Part shown: positions 35,170-44,594 of the stretch, piece by piece | How the letters are laid out: every line of letters begins with the position of its first letter | Numbering within the stretch: the first letter of the stretch is position 1 | NCBI GenBank assembly: GCA_021323755.1 | Contig: JAJPKJ010000066.1 | Span: 1-64,000, forward strand | Origin: Chitinophagales bacterium | GTDB taxonomy: Bacteria > Bacteroidota > Bacteroidia > Chitinophagales > Chitinophagaceae | Reading direction: 5' to 3' | Length of the DNA stretch: 64,000 nucleotides | The notes under the pieces: model-generated | What the model was told of the DNA's origin: nothing | What the model saw: the letters and a program-made list of their open reading frames with translations, nothing else | Databases searched by the model: none | Position numbers and translations under genes: made by a program

Positions 35170-36126
35170 TTATTTTTTTCTTGTAATCACTTTTTCTGCT
35201 GCTGCCACAATATCAGAAGAATCAAGACCATATTTTTTTAGCAGCTGATCGGGTGTTCCGCTTTCTCCAAATGTATCTTTTGTGCCCACATATTCGATCG
35301 GAACAGGTAGGCTTTTTGAAGCAACATGCGCAATACCATCTCCCAAACCACCAATAATATTATGTTCTTCGGCTGTTACCACACATTTTGTTTTGGTGAT
35401 GGATTTTATTATGGCATCCTCATCAATTGGTTTGACGGTATGAATATTAATGATTTCGGCTGAAATCCCTTTTTCCTGTAAGATTTTGCCGGCTTCAATT
35501 GCTTTCCAAACGAGATGACCGCAAGCAAAAATAGAAACATCATTTCCTTCAGAAAATACCTGGGCTTTACCGATTTCAAAGGACATATTGGTGGTGAAGA
35601 TTGGCCAAACCGGACGACCGAATCGTAAATAGACAGGGCCAACATAATCGGCAATAGCAATTGTTGCCGCTTTTGTTTGTGCATAATCGCAGGGAACGAT
35701 TACTGTCATTCCGGGTAACATTTTCATCATGCCGATGTCTTCAAGAATTTGATGTGTTGCTCCATCCTCACCCAATGTTAATCCGGCATGTGAGGCACAT
35801 ATTTTTACATTTTTTCCTGAATAGGCAATGGATTGGCGAATTTGATCGTAAACGCGTCCAGTGGAAAAATTTGCGAAGGTTGTTGTGTATGGAATTTTCC
35901 CACCAATCGTCAATCCAGCCCCCACGCCCATCATATTTGCTTCTGCAATGCCACACTGAAAAAAGCGCTCAGGAAATTCTTTAATAAATTGTTGCAATTT
36001 TAATGAGCCGGCGAGATCTGCCGTTAAAGCAACGACATTGCTATTTTTCCTGGCCACTTCAACAATGCCGTCACCAAAACCGCTGCGCGTATCTTTTTGT
36101 CCGGTAACCTGAATATCCTGTAACAT
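35170..36126 (-). CDS. Transketolase C-terminal subunit (central and C-terminal domains)
   Basis: This 318-residue protein carries only the pyrimidine-binding and C-terminal domains of a transketolase. The pyrimidine-binding glutamate fits FFQCGIAEANMMGVGAGL, and the thiamine-domain stretch LTLGEDGATHQILEDIGMM is typical. In Bacteroidota and many archaea the enzyme is split into two genes, and the N-terminal half binds the diphosphate. Here the N-terminal half is not next to it: the flanking genes are galE and the sigma factor. It would join the partner encoded elsewhere to move two-carbon units in the pentose phosphate pathway. Start ATG at 36126. Confidence 0.9.
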   Translation of the reverse strand: MLQDIQVTGQKDTRSGFGDGIVEVARKNSNVVALTADLAGSLKLQQFIKEFPERFFQCGIAEANMMGVGAGLTIGGKIPYTTTFANFSTGRVYDQIRQSIAYSGKNVKICASHAGLTLGEDGATHQILEDIGMMKMLPGMTVIVPCDYAQTKAATIAIADYVGPVYLRFGRPVWPIFTTNMSFEIGKAQVFSEGNDVSIFACGHLVWKAIEAGKILQEKGISAEIINIHTVKPIDEDAIIKSITKTKCVVTAEEHNIIGGLGDGIAHVASKSLPVPIEYVGTKDTFGESGTPDQLLKKYGLDSSDIVAAAEKVITRKK

Positions 36127-36177
36127 GATTTTTGTTTAAAGCTGTAAATATAATAGAAGTATCGCTTTGCCCTTTGT

Positions 36178-37233
36178 TTAATTTAATGCAGAAAATTTTC
36201 CGTCATAAAATTTTTCATCAACCTTTAATCTTTGTTCCCATTTCCATGCAGTTGACATCATCTCTTCCAAAGAGAATTTTGGTTGCCAACCCAATTGCCT
36301 TTTGGCAAGATCATTATTTGCATAAATAGCGATCACGTCACCCGGTCTGCGCGGGCCAATTGAATAATTCAATTTTACGCCACTCACTTTTTCAAATGCT
36401 TTAATGGCTTCTAAAACAGAAACGCCATTTCCTGTTCCAAGATTGAACACTTCGCATTTTTTTGGACTTTTTTTATCTATCAGATATTGCAAAGCCATGG
36501 TATGGGCATGCGCAATATCACAAACATGAATATAATCGCGGATGCAGGAGCCATCACGCGTTGGATAATCAGTACCCCAAACCTGCATTTTCGGTATTTT
36601 ACCAATAGCCGTTTGCGTAATCGCCGGAACAAGATTTTCTGGTTTACCAACCGGAAGTTCACCAATCAATGCGCTGGGATGCGCACCAACGGGATTAAAA
36701 TATCTTAATAGAATACATTTTGCTGTTGATGCTTTTGCAAATTCATTGATTATTTGTTCACCCATTTGTTTTGTGTATCCATAGGGCGATTCAGCAGGCT
36801 TGGGTGGTGTTAATTCTGTAACCGGGATTTCATCTGCATTACCGTACACGGTACATGATGAAGAAAAAACAAAATGCGGAATACCAAACTCCTGCACGCA
36901 TTTTAAAAGATTGATCAATGACAAAAGATTATTTTCAAAATACATTAAAGGATGTTCTACAGATTCAGCAACGGATTTAAACGCTGCAAAGTGGATGATG
37001 CCACTGATATCTTCATTTTCCTGGAAGACAGCGAAAGTATCGTCATAATTACACAGATCAACTTTATAATTTTTGATCGCTTTCCCTGTAATTTTCTGGA
37101 CAGCTTCCAGTATCCGCGGATTGGAGCGGGAATTATTATCAACTGAAATGACTTCAAATCCATTTTCTATCAAATCAACAATTGTGTGAGATCCGATAAA
37201 ACCAGAGCCGCCTGTAACAAGAATTTTTTTCAT
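36178..37233 (-). CDS. galE: UDP-glucose 4-epimerase
   Basis: This 351-residue extended short-chain dehydrogenase has the NAD-binding motif VTGGSGFIGSH at the N-terminus and the catalytic YGYTKQMGE (Y-x-x-x-K) with the serine in FSSSCTVYG. RYFNPVGAHPS and the GTGNGVSVLEAI stretch are typical of GalE. It interconverts UDP-glucose and UDP-galactose for cell-surface sugar synthesis. It begins 12 bp after rfbA, so the two sugar-nucleotide genes form one leftward operon. Confidence 0.93.
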   Translation of the reverse strand: MKKILVTGGSGFIGSHTIVDLIENGFEVISVDNNSRSNPRILEAVQKITGKAIKNYKVDLCNYDDTFAVFQENEDISGIIHFAAFKSVAESVEHPLMYFENNLLSLINLLKCVQEFGIPHFVFSSSCTVYGNADEIPVTELTPPKPAESPYGYTKQMGEQIINEFAKASTAKCILLRYFNPVGAHPSALIGELPVGKPENLVPAITQTAIGKIPKMQVWGTDYPTRDGSCIRDYIHVCDIAHAHTMALQYLIDKKSPKKCEVFNLGTGNGVSVLEAIKAFEKVSGVKLNYSIGPRRPGDVIAIYANNDLAKRQLGWQPKFSLEEMMSTAWKWEQRLKVDEKFYDGKFSALN

Positions 37234-37244
37234 TGTAATGACCG

Positions 37245-38108
37245 TTATTGATTGATTACATTCAACAAGTATTCGCCATAACCACTTTTTAATAAAGGCT
37301 GAGCCATCGCTTCCACTTGTTTTTTATTGATAAATCCTTTTCGATAAGCGATTTCTTCTATGCAGGCAATTTTAATTCCCTGTCTTTGTTCAATCACCTG
37401 GACAAATTGTGAGGCCTGCATTAGTGAATCAAAAGTTCCCGTGTCCAGCCAAGCGGTTCCACGGTCCATAATGGAAACTTTTAGTTTTTCCCTTTTTAAA
37501 TATTCTTTATTAATGTCGGTGATCTCATATTCACCTCTCGCACTAGGTTCAAGATTTTTTGCGATATTCACCACTTCATTATCATAAAAATATAAACCCG
37601 GAACAGCATAATTGCTCTTGGGTTGCTTTGGTTTTTCTTCAATGGAAATGGCATTCATTTTTTTATCAAACTCCACTACTCCGTAACGTTCCGGATCGCT
37701 TACATGGTAGGCATAAACAATGCCGCCATCCGGATTTGTATTTTTTTCCAACTGCTCGCCTAATCCTGATCCGTAAAAAATATTATCCCCCAGCACAAGG
37801 GCTATTTTATCTTTCCCGATGAATTTTTCGCCTATCACAAATGCCTGTGCCAAACCATTTGGTTTGGGCTGTTCGGCATAATCTAATCTTAATCCGAGTT
37901 GCGAACCATCGCCAAATAATTTTTTGAAAAGCGGGAGATCGTGTGGTGTGGAAATGATCAGTATTTCATTAATGCCGGCAAGCAAAAGTGTGGACATCGG
38001 ATAATAGATCATCGGCTTATCATAAACCGGCATGATCTGTTTACTGATTGCGTAAGTAATTGGATGCAATCTCGTGCCCGAACCTCCTGCTAAAATTATT
38101 CCTTTCAT
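37245..38108 (-). CDS. rfbA: Glucose-1-phosphate thymidylyltransferase
   Basis: This 287-residue enzyme makes dTDP-glucose from glucose 1-phosphate and dTTP, the first step of the dTDP-rhamnose route. The nucleotidyltransferase motif is [18 protein letters not shown], followed by [24 protein letters not shown] and the [16 protein letters not shown] stretch are characteristic. rfbB, rfbC and rfbD are not present in the window. It is upstream of galE on the same strand. Confidence 0.95.
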   Translation of the reverse strand: MKGIILAGGSGTRLHPITYAISKQIMPVYDKPMIYYPMSTLLLAGINEILIISTPHDLPLFKKLFGDGSQLGLRLDYAEQPKPNGLAQAFVIGEKFIGKDKIALVLGDNIFYGSGLGEQLEKNTNPDGGIVYAYHVSDPERYGVVEFDKKMNAISIEEKPKQPKSNYAVPGLYFYDNEVVNIAKNLEPSARGEYEITDINKEYLKREKLKVSIMDRGTAWLDTGTFDSLMQASQFVQVIEQRQGIKIACIEEIAYRKGFINKKQVEAMAQPLLKSGYGEYLLNVINQ

Positions 38109-38228
38109 GAAGTGGCTGATTAATCGGCCGGCAAAGTAATAAAAAAAACGTGAATGATGAATGGGTAATACAAACCAATCCCATGAATATGAAATGTGGA
38201 AATGAATAACGGGTGACCGGTTCAGCGA

Positions 38229-39245
38229 TTATTTAACCAACTGGAAAATAAAATAAACTACAGCCGCTAAAATGGCGCTAACGGGAATGGTGAGGATCCA
38301 TGCCCAAAGCAAATTGATGGTAACGCCCCAACGCACAGCAGATAAGCGTTTGGTGGCTCCAACGCCAATAATGGAACCCGTGATGGTATGTGTTGTGCTT
38401 ACCGGTATCCCTAATTTTTCTGTAAGAAATAAAGTTATTGCGCCTGCTGTTTCTGCGCTTACGCCTTCCAGTGGAGTAACTTTTGTAATGCGTGTGCCCA
38501 TCGTTTTTACAATTTTCCATCCCCCACTCATCGTCCCGAATCCAATTGAGATAAAACAAGCTATCGGAACCCAGTTCGGCACGTGCTTTATATTGTCAAG
38601 TTGTCCCTGGGATACCATTGCTGCGGCAATAATACCCAAAACTTTTTGGGCATCGTTACCGCCGTGTCCCAAACTAAATAATGCGGATGATAAGAGTTGT
38701 AATCGTCTAAACCAGTTATCTGCCTTATACGGATTTGCTCTGCGCGAAATATTAATAATGATCGCGCTTATCAAAAATCCCATAATCATACCAAGGAAAG
38801 GAGCAAGAAAAATGAACGCAAATGTTGGAATTACTTTTGCATAGTTGATAACATTTTTCCCGTGAACAGACCAGGCGCCGGCATGTGCCAGAGCCGCGCC
38901 CATAAACCCCCCGAGCAATGTGTGTGAGGAACTGGAAGGAATACCAAACCACCAGGTAAGTAAATTCCATGCAATGGCTGCTATCAAACCAGAAAAAATT
39001 ACTTCGAGCGTAATAAAATCTTTTGTTACGGAATTGGCGATGGTGTTTCCGATCTTAAATTCTCCAATTACATATTTTGAAATAAAAAAAGCGCCGAAAT
39101 TAAAAAGCGCCGCCCATAAAACTGCCTGAAAGGGTGTAAGTACTTTTGTTGAAACTACTGTCGCTATCGAGTTTGCCGCGTCGTGAAATCCGTTGATATA
39201 ATCAAAAATAAGTGCCAGTATGATGATGATTACAAGAAAGGTCAT
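38229..39245 (-). CDS. Inorganic phosphate transporter, Pit family
   Basis: This 338-residue membrane protein has about nine or ten hydrophobic helices and two inverted halves. The signature GFHDAANSIAT near the N-terminus and GHGGNDAQK in the middle, together with VSTTHTITGSIIGVG, identify it as a low-affinity Pi:H+ or metal-phosphate symporter. I chose the ATG at 39245; a TTG two codons earlier is also in frame. It follows a DUF47 gene by 82 bp, the usual pairing for Pit transporters. Confidence 0.93.
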   Translation of the reverse strand: MTFLVIIIILALIFDYINGFHDAANSIATVVSTKVLTPFQAVLWAALFNFGAFFISKYVIGEFKIGNTIANSVTKDFITLEVIFSGLIAAIAWNLLTWWFGIPSSSSHTLLGGFMGAALAHAGAWSVHGKNVINYAKVIPTFAFIFLAPFLGMIMGFLISAIIINISRRANPYKADNWFRRLQLLSSALFSLGHGGNDAQKVLGIIAAAMVSQGQLDNIKHVPNWVPIACFISIGFGTMSGGWKIVKTMGTRITKVTPLEGVSAETAGAITLFLTEKLGIPVSTTHTITGSIIGVGATKRLSAVRWGVTINLLWAWILTIPVSAILAAVVYFIFQLVK

Positions 39246-39327
39246 AAGCAATTTAGTTAATTACCAAATGTGAAAATGGTTGGATGGCCTTATTTGCGTT
39301 GCGCCATTTTCAAATTTTCAAATTTGT

Positions 39328-39975
39328 TTACGCGTATTTAATAATAATGGATTCTATTACGTTAGCAGCGTCTTCGCATTTGTCGGTAACGATTTCCATT
39401 ACCTGGTAGATCTCTCTTTTTTTAATAACCTCTTTCGCATCAGGTTCGGTTTCAAAAAGACGCTCGATGCTCATATCAAAAATATCGTCTGCCTGGTTTT
39501 CGATGCTGTTCACTTTTACCAGCGCGTCCGTTATTTTTCGCATGTCGCGCATGTTGCGTAACTCTTTCACTGAATTTCTTATCTGGTCAGCTCCTTGTTC
39601 TATGAGATCGGCCATTTTTTGAATGCCGGTATCATTTGGGTTTACTTTGTAAAAATTTATTTTTTTTGCAGAAGCATAAATATAATCGCAGATATCATCT
39701 AATGATGTTGCCAGATAATGAATATCTTCTCTGTCAAATGGGGTAATGAAATTTCTTCCTAATTCCGTAAAAATCTTATGGGTGAGATCATCATTGATAT
39801 GTTCCTGGTCTTCTACCTGTAAGATCAATGCTGCTCTTTTATCAAAATCCGATTCACTTACAACCTCTTTCATCAATTTCCCCATTCTTGCCACCCCGTC
39901 GGCAACTTCTTCAAACAATGAATAGAAAACCCTGTCTTTCGGCATAAAGATTTTCATAATGGAATTAAGTGCCAT
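39328..39975 (-). CDS. DUF47 (PhoU-like) phosphate-transport accessory protein
   Basis: This 215-residue all-helical cytoplasmic protein belongs to the DUF47/PhoU-like family that partners Pit phosphate transporters. Helices rich in D, E and K with the stretches FDREDIHYLATSLDDICDYIYA and KREIYQVMEIVTDKCEDAANVIESI are characteristic. It is upstream of the Pit gene in one minus-strand unit. A 24-bp perfect palindrome lies 66 bp upstream of its start and may be the control site for the pair. Confidence 0.92.
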   Translation of the reverse strand: MALNSIMKIFMPKDRVFYSLFEEVADGVARMGKLMKEVVSESDFDKRAALILQVEDQEHINDDLTHKIFTELGRNFITPFDREDIHYLATSLDDICDYIYASAKKINFYKVNPNDTGIQKMADLIEQGADQIRNSVKELRNMRDMRKITDALVKVNSIENQADDIFDMSIERLFETEPDAKEVIKKREIYQVMEIVTDKCEDAANVIESIIIKYA

Positions 39976-40040
39976 AAAGAAATATTTGAGTAAAAATATA
40001 ATTAATGTTGATAGTAAATAAAACTATCCTACAAATATTT

Positions 40041-40064
40041 TGGTTGTTAATCAATTAACAACCA
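40041..40064. promoter_or_regulatory. 24-bp perfect palindrome upstream of the DUF47-Pit operon
   Basis: The arms TGGTTGTTAAT and ATTAACAACCA match perfectly around a central CA. The site covers the last codons and stop of dusB and ends 65 bp upstream of the DUF47 start, a usual operator position. The minus strand has no T-run after it, and with a 2-base centre it would make a poor RNA hairpin, so a protein-binding site is more likely than a terminator. Confidence 0.55.
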
Positions 40065-41085
40065 TTAATCCGGCGTTTATTAAAGAAGATGGGTGAGGGA
40101 TGAAACCCGTGTAACGCCTGTTGATCTGTTCTAAGGTCTCTTCGATTTCTTCAACTGAATTCCTTTGTACCAGTTCGTTCCTGAACTCTTTTATATAGGG
40201 AAATCCTTTGAGATAATTGGTATAATGACGACGCATTTCCAAAATGCCCAACACTTTTCCTTTCCATTCAACCGAACGTAACAAATGTTCGCGTATAACA
40301 TTAATGCGCTGTTCAATTGTTGGTGGCTCTTTATATTCGCCTGTCTCAAGAAAATATTTTATTTCATTAAAAATCCATGGATAGCCAATAGCTGCTCGAC
40401 CGATCATGATGCCATCAACACCATATTTATTCTTATAGGCAAGGGCTTTCTCCGGAGAATCGATATCACCGTTGCCAAAAACGGGGATCGTGACACGCGG
40501 ATTATTTTTTACTGCCGCAATTAATGTCCAGTCAGCTTCGCCTTTATATAATTGAGAACGGGTGCGGCCATGAACAGTCAATGCTTTAACGCCAATATCC
40601 TGCAATCGTTCAGCTACCTGCTCTATGTTCTTTGAATGATCATCCCAGCCTAATCTCGTTTTTACGGTCACCGGCAATTTTGTTGATCGTATAACGGCCT
40701 TGGTTAGGCGAACCATCAGTTCAATATCTTTTAGTACGGCGGCGCCGGCGCCTTTGCAAACTACTTTTTTTACCGGGCACCCGAAATTAATATCAACCAA
40801 ATCAGGATTGGTCGTGTCAATAATGGCGGCGCTCATCGCCATCGCCTCTTCATCTCCGCCAAAAATCTGAACACCAAAAGGTCTTTCATATTCAAAAAAA
40901 TCAAGCTTCTGTTTACTTTTGATCGCGTTTCTTATCAATCCTTCGCTGGAAATAAATTCACTGTACATCAGGTCTGCCCCATTTTGTTTGCATACATAGC
41001 GAAACGGCGGATCACTCACATCTTCCATTGGAGCAAGAAGAAGCGGAAACTCAGGTAAAGAAATATTTCCAATTTTAACAGCCAT
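40051..41085 (-). CDS. dusB: tRNA-dihydrouridine synthase B
   Basis: This 344-residue FMN enzyme reduces uridine in the D-loop of tRNAs. The N-terminal motif is APMEDVSDPPFRYVC, the catalytic cysteine fits GCPVKKVVCKGAGAAVL, the tRNA/FMN region contains TVKTRLGWDDHS and VHGRTRSQLYKG, and MIGRAAIGYPWIF closes the barrel. The length fits DusB, the subfamily most common in Bacteroidota. It is divergent from the CPBP protease gene. Its 3' end overlaps the palindrome at 40041. Confidence 0.95.
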   Translation of the reverse strand: MAVKIGNISLPEFPLLLAPMEDVSDPPFRYVCKQNGADLMYSEFISSEGLIRNAIKSKQKLDFFEYERPFGVQIFGGDEEAMAMSAAIIDTTNPDLVDINFGCPVKKVVCKGAGAAVLKDIELMVRLTKAVIRSTKLPVTVKTRLGWDDHSKNIEQVAERLQDIGVKALTVHGRTRSQLYKGEADWTLIAAVKNNPRVTIPVFGNGDIDSPEKALAYKNKYGVDGIMIGRAAIGYPWIFNEIKYFLETGEYKEPPTIEQRINVIREHLLRSVEWKGKVLGILEMRRHYTNYLKGFPYIKEFRNELVQRNSVEEIEETLEQINRRYTGFIPHPSSLINAGLMVVN

Positions 41086-41210
41086 AATAAAAATGTAAAC
41101 AGGAATCGCTCATCGCAAAATGAAATAAAATCAGTCCGTATGCTTATCTTGCAAAGCTTTATCTCATCTGCTTTTTAAGCAAGAGGCAAATTTACACACT
41201 TATCGTTTAT

Positions 41211-42119
41211 ATGAAAAGCTATTTACGAATTAGTTCTCCGGGAGCGCAATTAATTCTTTTTATGGGATTGCTCTTAGCCTGTTTGGTACTTGGCTCCGCA
41301 GTGATCGGAGGGGTTTTATTAGCAAAAGGAGCGATCAGGGTTGGACAAACAAGTCTTGATCTGAATAACCCGCAATTCATCAGCACATTAAAATTGATGC
41401 AGGTTATTTATACCATCATTTGTTTTTTATTGCCCGCATTGATTTTTGCGTGGATCAATTTTCGATACAAGCATCTTTATTTTTTGGGATTCAAAAAATC
41501 TGAAAAAATAAATTTCTACATTTTTGCGATCATCATTATGTTCGTTTCATTTCCATTGGCTTCCTGGTTTGGAGAGTTGAACGAGCATATTCCGCTGGCA
41601 AAATGGATGGTTTCTGCTGAGCAAGACGCTTCAAAACAAATGGAGGCCTTCTTAAAAACAAATTCATCAAAGGATGTAATTATCAATTTGCTGATCATTG
41701 GTTTGATTCCCGCAATTTGCGAAGAAGCCTGTTTCCGCGGGGTCTTGCAAAGGATATTCATTCAGGTTTTTAAAAGTCCATGGGCAGGAATTATGGTTGC
41801 TGCTATTTTCTTTTCCGCATTTCACATGCAGTTTGAAGGTTTTTTGCCCAGAATGTTTTTAGGCATTTTATTGGGCGCATTATATTGGTACAGCAATAGT
41901 TTGTGGGTCAGCATTACCGCCCATTTTTTTAATAATGCCGTACAACTGATCTGGGTTTTGTACGATCCCAAAATAATCAATGAAAATCCTTCTGTGCCCT
42001 TGTATGCCGCTATTGCAAGCGCATTGATTGTTTGGGGATTATTATTATTGGTAAAAAGACAATCGAAAACAAGTTATCAATCGGTATATGAGTTTGAATA
42101 TGTGAATGGCGAAATGTGA
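41211..42119 (+). CDS. CPBP-family intramembrane glutamic endopeptidase
   Basis: This 302-residue protein has about eight hydrophobic helices and the Abi/CPBP motifs: E171-E172-x-x-x-R176 (CEEACFRG), H205 in SAFHMQFE, and H238-x-x-x-N242 (HFFNN). These residues form the active site in the type II CAAX-protease/Rce1 family. The substrate is unknown in bacteria; members have been linked to protein maturation and bacteriocin immunity, but nothing here supports either. It ends 49 bp before cdsA on the same strand. Confidence 0.9.
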   Translation: MKSYLRISSPGAQLILFMGLLLACLVLGSAVIGGVLLAKGAIRVGQTSLDLNNPQFISTLKLMQVIYTIICFLLPALIFAWINFRYKHLYFLGFKKSEKINFYIFAIIIMFVSFPLASWFGELNEHIPLAKWMVSAEQDASKQMEAFLKTNSSKDVIINLLIIGLIPAICEEACFRGVLQRIFIQVFKSPWAGIMVAAIFFSAFHMQFEGFLPRMFLGILLGALYWYSNSLWVSITAHFFNNAVQLIWVLYDPKIINENPSVPLYAAIASALIVWGLLLLVKRQSKTSYQSVYEFEYVNGEM

Positions 42120-42168
42120 TGGTTGGCGATAACCAACACCAATGTAGAACTAAAAATAAAAAAAATCA

Positions 42169-43050
42169 ATGCCTTTTAACGCCCCTACTTTTAGGACGAG
42201 AACGATTTCCGCAATAATTTTTGCGGTCATCATGCTCGTTGGATTGCTTTGGAATTTCTGGAGTTTTTTTATTCTTTTTTCTATTATTCATTTTGGATGC
42301 TGGATAGAATATCAAAAACTGATCGGTTTGATTGACAAGGAATATGCGCAAATAAGTCCTTTTCATAAATACGGGATCATGATCACCGGATGGTGCATCA
42401 TGTTTTATTTTTCGAATGGCTATACCATTTTTTCTGTTCCGATGCATCTCATTGGGCAATGGGTTGGATTGGCTCTTTTGATCGCGCTTCCATTACTTGA
42501 GGTGATCTTTGTTCGCAACATAAGTTTTAAGCTGATCGGTTTTTCTTTGCTCGGTCTCATTTATATTTCATTGAGTTGGGGATTATTGACTGATATAAGA
42601 AGCAAATTGCCCGATGACGCAGTTGGCGATTTTGTCGGCAAACTCCTGGTGATCATGATCATTGCTTCTATTTGGATCAACGATACGATGGCTTATATTG
42701 TCGGCTCATTTATTGGCAAAACACCGTTCTCCAAAATCTCTCCCAAAAAAACATGGGAAGGAACCATTGGAGGGATTATTCTGGCTATTATCGTAATGGG
42801 AATTACAGGGGGCATTATCACCGGAGAATTTGACCTGAGTAAAATTTATATGTGGCTCATTGTGCCGGCCATCGCATCGATCGTGGGGACGATCGGCGAT
42901 CTGTTGGAAAGTAAATTGAAACGATTGGCAAATGTGAAAGACAGCGGCCGCATTTTACCCGGCCATGGAGGATTTTTGGATCGTTTTGATTCATTATTAT
43001 TAGCCACTCCATTTGTGTGGTTGTATCTTATTTCCTTTCTGAGAGCGTAA
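42169..43050 (+). CDS. cdsA: Phosphatidate cytidylyltransferase
   Basis: This 293-residue integral membrane enzyme makes CDP-diacylglycerol from phosphatidate and CTP. The signature S-x-x-x-K-x-x-E is seen in SPKKTWEGTIGG, and the C-terminal motif DSGRILPGHGGFLDRFDSL is diagnostic. Eight or so hydrophobic helices are visible. It precedes a phosphatidylserine decarboxylase gene, so the pair serves phospholipid (phosphatidylethanolamine) synthesis. A modest hairpin follows the stop. Confidence 0.95.
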   Translation: MPFNAPTFRTRTISAIIFAVIMLVGLLWNFWSFFILFSIIHFGCWIEYQKLIGLIDKEYAQISPFHKYGIMITGWCIMFYFSNGYTIFSVPMHLIGQWVGLALLIALPLLEVIFVRNISFKLIGFSLLGLIYISLSWGLLTDIRSKLPDDAVGDFVGKLLVIMIIASIWINDTMAYIVGSFIGKTPFSKISPKKTWEGTIGGIILAIIVMGITGGIITGEFDLSKIYMWLIVPAIASIVGTIGDLLESKLKRLANVKDSGRILPGHGGFLDRFDSLLLATPFVWLYLISFLRA

Positions 43051-43051
43051 A

Positions 43052-43076
43052 GCTTGTCAAAATCATCATAACAAGC
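43052..43076 (+). terminator. Weak terminator-like hairpin after cdsA
   Basis: GCTTGT and ACAAGC pair across a 13-base loop directly after the cdsA stop, followed by CTGTTTTCT. The stem is short and the loop long. Confidence 0.3.
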
Positions 43077-43094
43077 CTGTTTTCTATTTCTTGT

Positions 43095-43102
43095 TACATT
43101 TG
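43095..43102 (+). promoter_or_regulatory. Possible -7 promoter element upstream of psd
   Basis: TACATTTG matches TAnnTTTG exactly and ends 12 bp before the psd ATG. No -33 element is at the normal distance, so this is a weak candidate. Confidence 0.3.
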
Positions 43103-43114
43103 TAATTCAATTTT

Positions 43115-43777
43115 ATGGTAATGACGATACACCGGGAAGGATATAAGACAATTGCTCTTGCCGCTTTTATTTTTGCGTTGATCAATCTCCCCTCATTTTA
43201 TTTTATCAGCGCTAATAAACTTTGGCTGAGCGGATTGATTTTTGCAGTTACCTTATTTCTGCTTTTGTTTTTGATTTCTTTTTTCCGTGTGCCCAATCGA
43301 AAACTCACCGTTGGCAATGGGTTGATAATTTGTCCCGCCGATGGTAAAGTGGTTGTGATGGAAGAAATATTTGATGAAGAATATTTTAAGGATAAGAGAT
43401 TACAGGTCTCTATTTTTATGAGCCCTGCCAACGTGCATCAAAACAGAAATCCGGTAAGTGGTGAAGTAACCTATAATCAATACCACAAAGGGAAATATCT
43501 TGTTGCCTGGAATCCAAAATCATCTACCGAAAATGAAAGACATTCTGTTGTTATTAAAAGTAATGGCAGAGAGATTTTAGTAAAACAAATTGCCGGCGCA
43601 TTGGCAAAACGCATTGTAAATTATTTAAGCGTTGGACAGGAAGTTGATCAAAGTGCTGAAATGGGTTTTATAAAATTCGGATCACGCGTAGATGTACTTT
43701 TACCCATAGGCACCAAAATTAATGTGAAGCTGAATCAGGCTGTGCAAGGCGGAGTAACGGTCCTGGCGGAATGGTAA
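43115..43777 (+). CDS. psd: Phosphatidylserine decarboxylase family protein
   Basis: This 220-residue short-form enzyme resembles the archaeal-like phosphatidylserine decarboxylases that self-cleave at a Gly-Ser pair to form a pyruvoyl group. The cleavage region is FIKFGSRVDVLLP with the serine in GS near the C-terminus. A hydrophobic N-terminal hairpin (~10-55) anchors it in the membrane. PADGKVV and FMSPANVHQNRNPVSG are family signatures. The start could be codon 1 or codon 3 (MTIHREG). Together with cdsA it supplies phosphatidylethanolamine. Confidence 0.93.
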   Translation: MVMTIHREGYKTIALAAFIFALINLPSFYFISANKLWLSGLIFAVTLFLLLFLISFFRVPNRKLTVGNGLIICPADGKVVVMEEIFDEEYFKDKRLQVSIFMSPANVHQNRNPVSGEVTYNQYHKGKYLVAWNPKSSTENERHSVVIKSNGREILVKQIAGALAKRIVNYLSVGQEVDQSAEMGFIKFGSRVDVLLPIGTKINVKLNQAVQGGVTVLAEW

Positions 43778-43811
43778 ATCAGTCGGCATATTGATGCGAC
43801 AAATAAAACAA

Positions 43812-44510
43812 TCAAAAAATATTCTTTAGTTCTTTTAGTGAATATACCATGTAAGTCGGCTTTATGGTATAGCTCTTATCTCCCAAATGATTTACATAAA
43901 CCTGGTCAATCCCCGCGTTGATAGCGCCGAGAATATCCACATCAATACTATCCCCGATCATAATGCTTTCTTCCTTTTTCGCACCGGTCTTTTCAAAAGC
44001 AAATTCAAAAATTTCCTTGTGCGGCTTCAAACTGTTAGAACCTTCAGAGGTGATCACTTCTGTAAAAAAATGATCTAACCCGGAATTTTTTAATTTGCTG
44101 TGTTGGGTCTTTTCAAAACCATTCGTAATAAGGTGAAGATGGTATTTTTTTTCTGTCAGGTAAATCAATATCTCTTGCGTATAAGGAAATAAAATCTTTC
44201 TTGTTGGAAGCAGTTCTAAAAACGTATTGCCCATTTCTTTTGCCAATGATTCATCGCCGATCTTAAAATCAAGCAGGGTTAACCACATGCGTTTCCATCT
44301 TAATTCATCTACTTTAATAAACCCGTTCCGATATCTTTCCCACAATTTATCGTTGTGAACGAGATAATTTTTGTGGAACTTATCAAAGTCATCAACGCCT
44401 TTTTCTTTCAATTGCAATTGATCATAGAGTTCTTCCAGCGTTTGCCTGCTATTGGCTTCAAAATCCCATAATGTATGGTCTAGATCAAAAAAAAGATGAT
44501 GATATTTCAT
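43812..44510 (-). CDS. YjjG-family noncanonical pyrimidine nucleotidase (HAD)
   Basis: This 232-residue haloacid-dehalogenase-fold phosphatase has motif I FFDLDHTLWDF (D-x-D), the motif II region LHLITNGFEKTQHSKL, the motif III lysine in SNSLKPHKEIF, and motif IV MIGDSIDVDILGAINAGID. The layout with an alpha-helical cap is that of YjjG-type nucleotidases that act on modified nucleoside monophosphates. I chose the ATG at 44510 (MKYHHLFFDLDHTLW); the upstream in-frame ATG would overlap the divergent SDR gene region. Confidence 0.88.
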   Translation of the reverse strand: MKYHHLFFDLDHTLWDFEANSRQTLEELYDQLQLKEKGVDDFDKFHKNYLVHNDKLWERYRNGFIKVDELRWKRMWLTLLDFKIGDESLAKEMGNTFLELLPTRKILFPYTQEILIYLTEKKYHLHLITNGFEKTQHSKLKNSGLDHFFTEVITSEGSNSLKPHKEIFEFAFEKTGAKKEESIMIGDSIDVDILGAINAGIDQVYVNHLGDKSYTIKPTYMVYSLKELKNIF

Positions 44511-44594
44511 GTTGCAATGTAAGATGAAAGATTTAAAGTTAATTTGCTGAAACAATTTTCATTCATCGTATCAATAAAATCTAAAACCGAAAAT

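Noticed and set aside
38272-38844. 190-residue frame opposite the Pit transporter
   Set aside because: It lies entirely antisense to a conserved membrane protein; long antisense frames are a common by-product of hydrophobic codon use.
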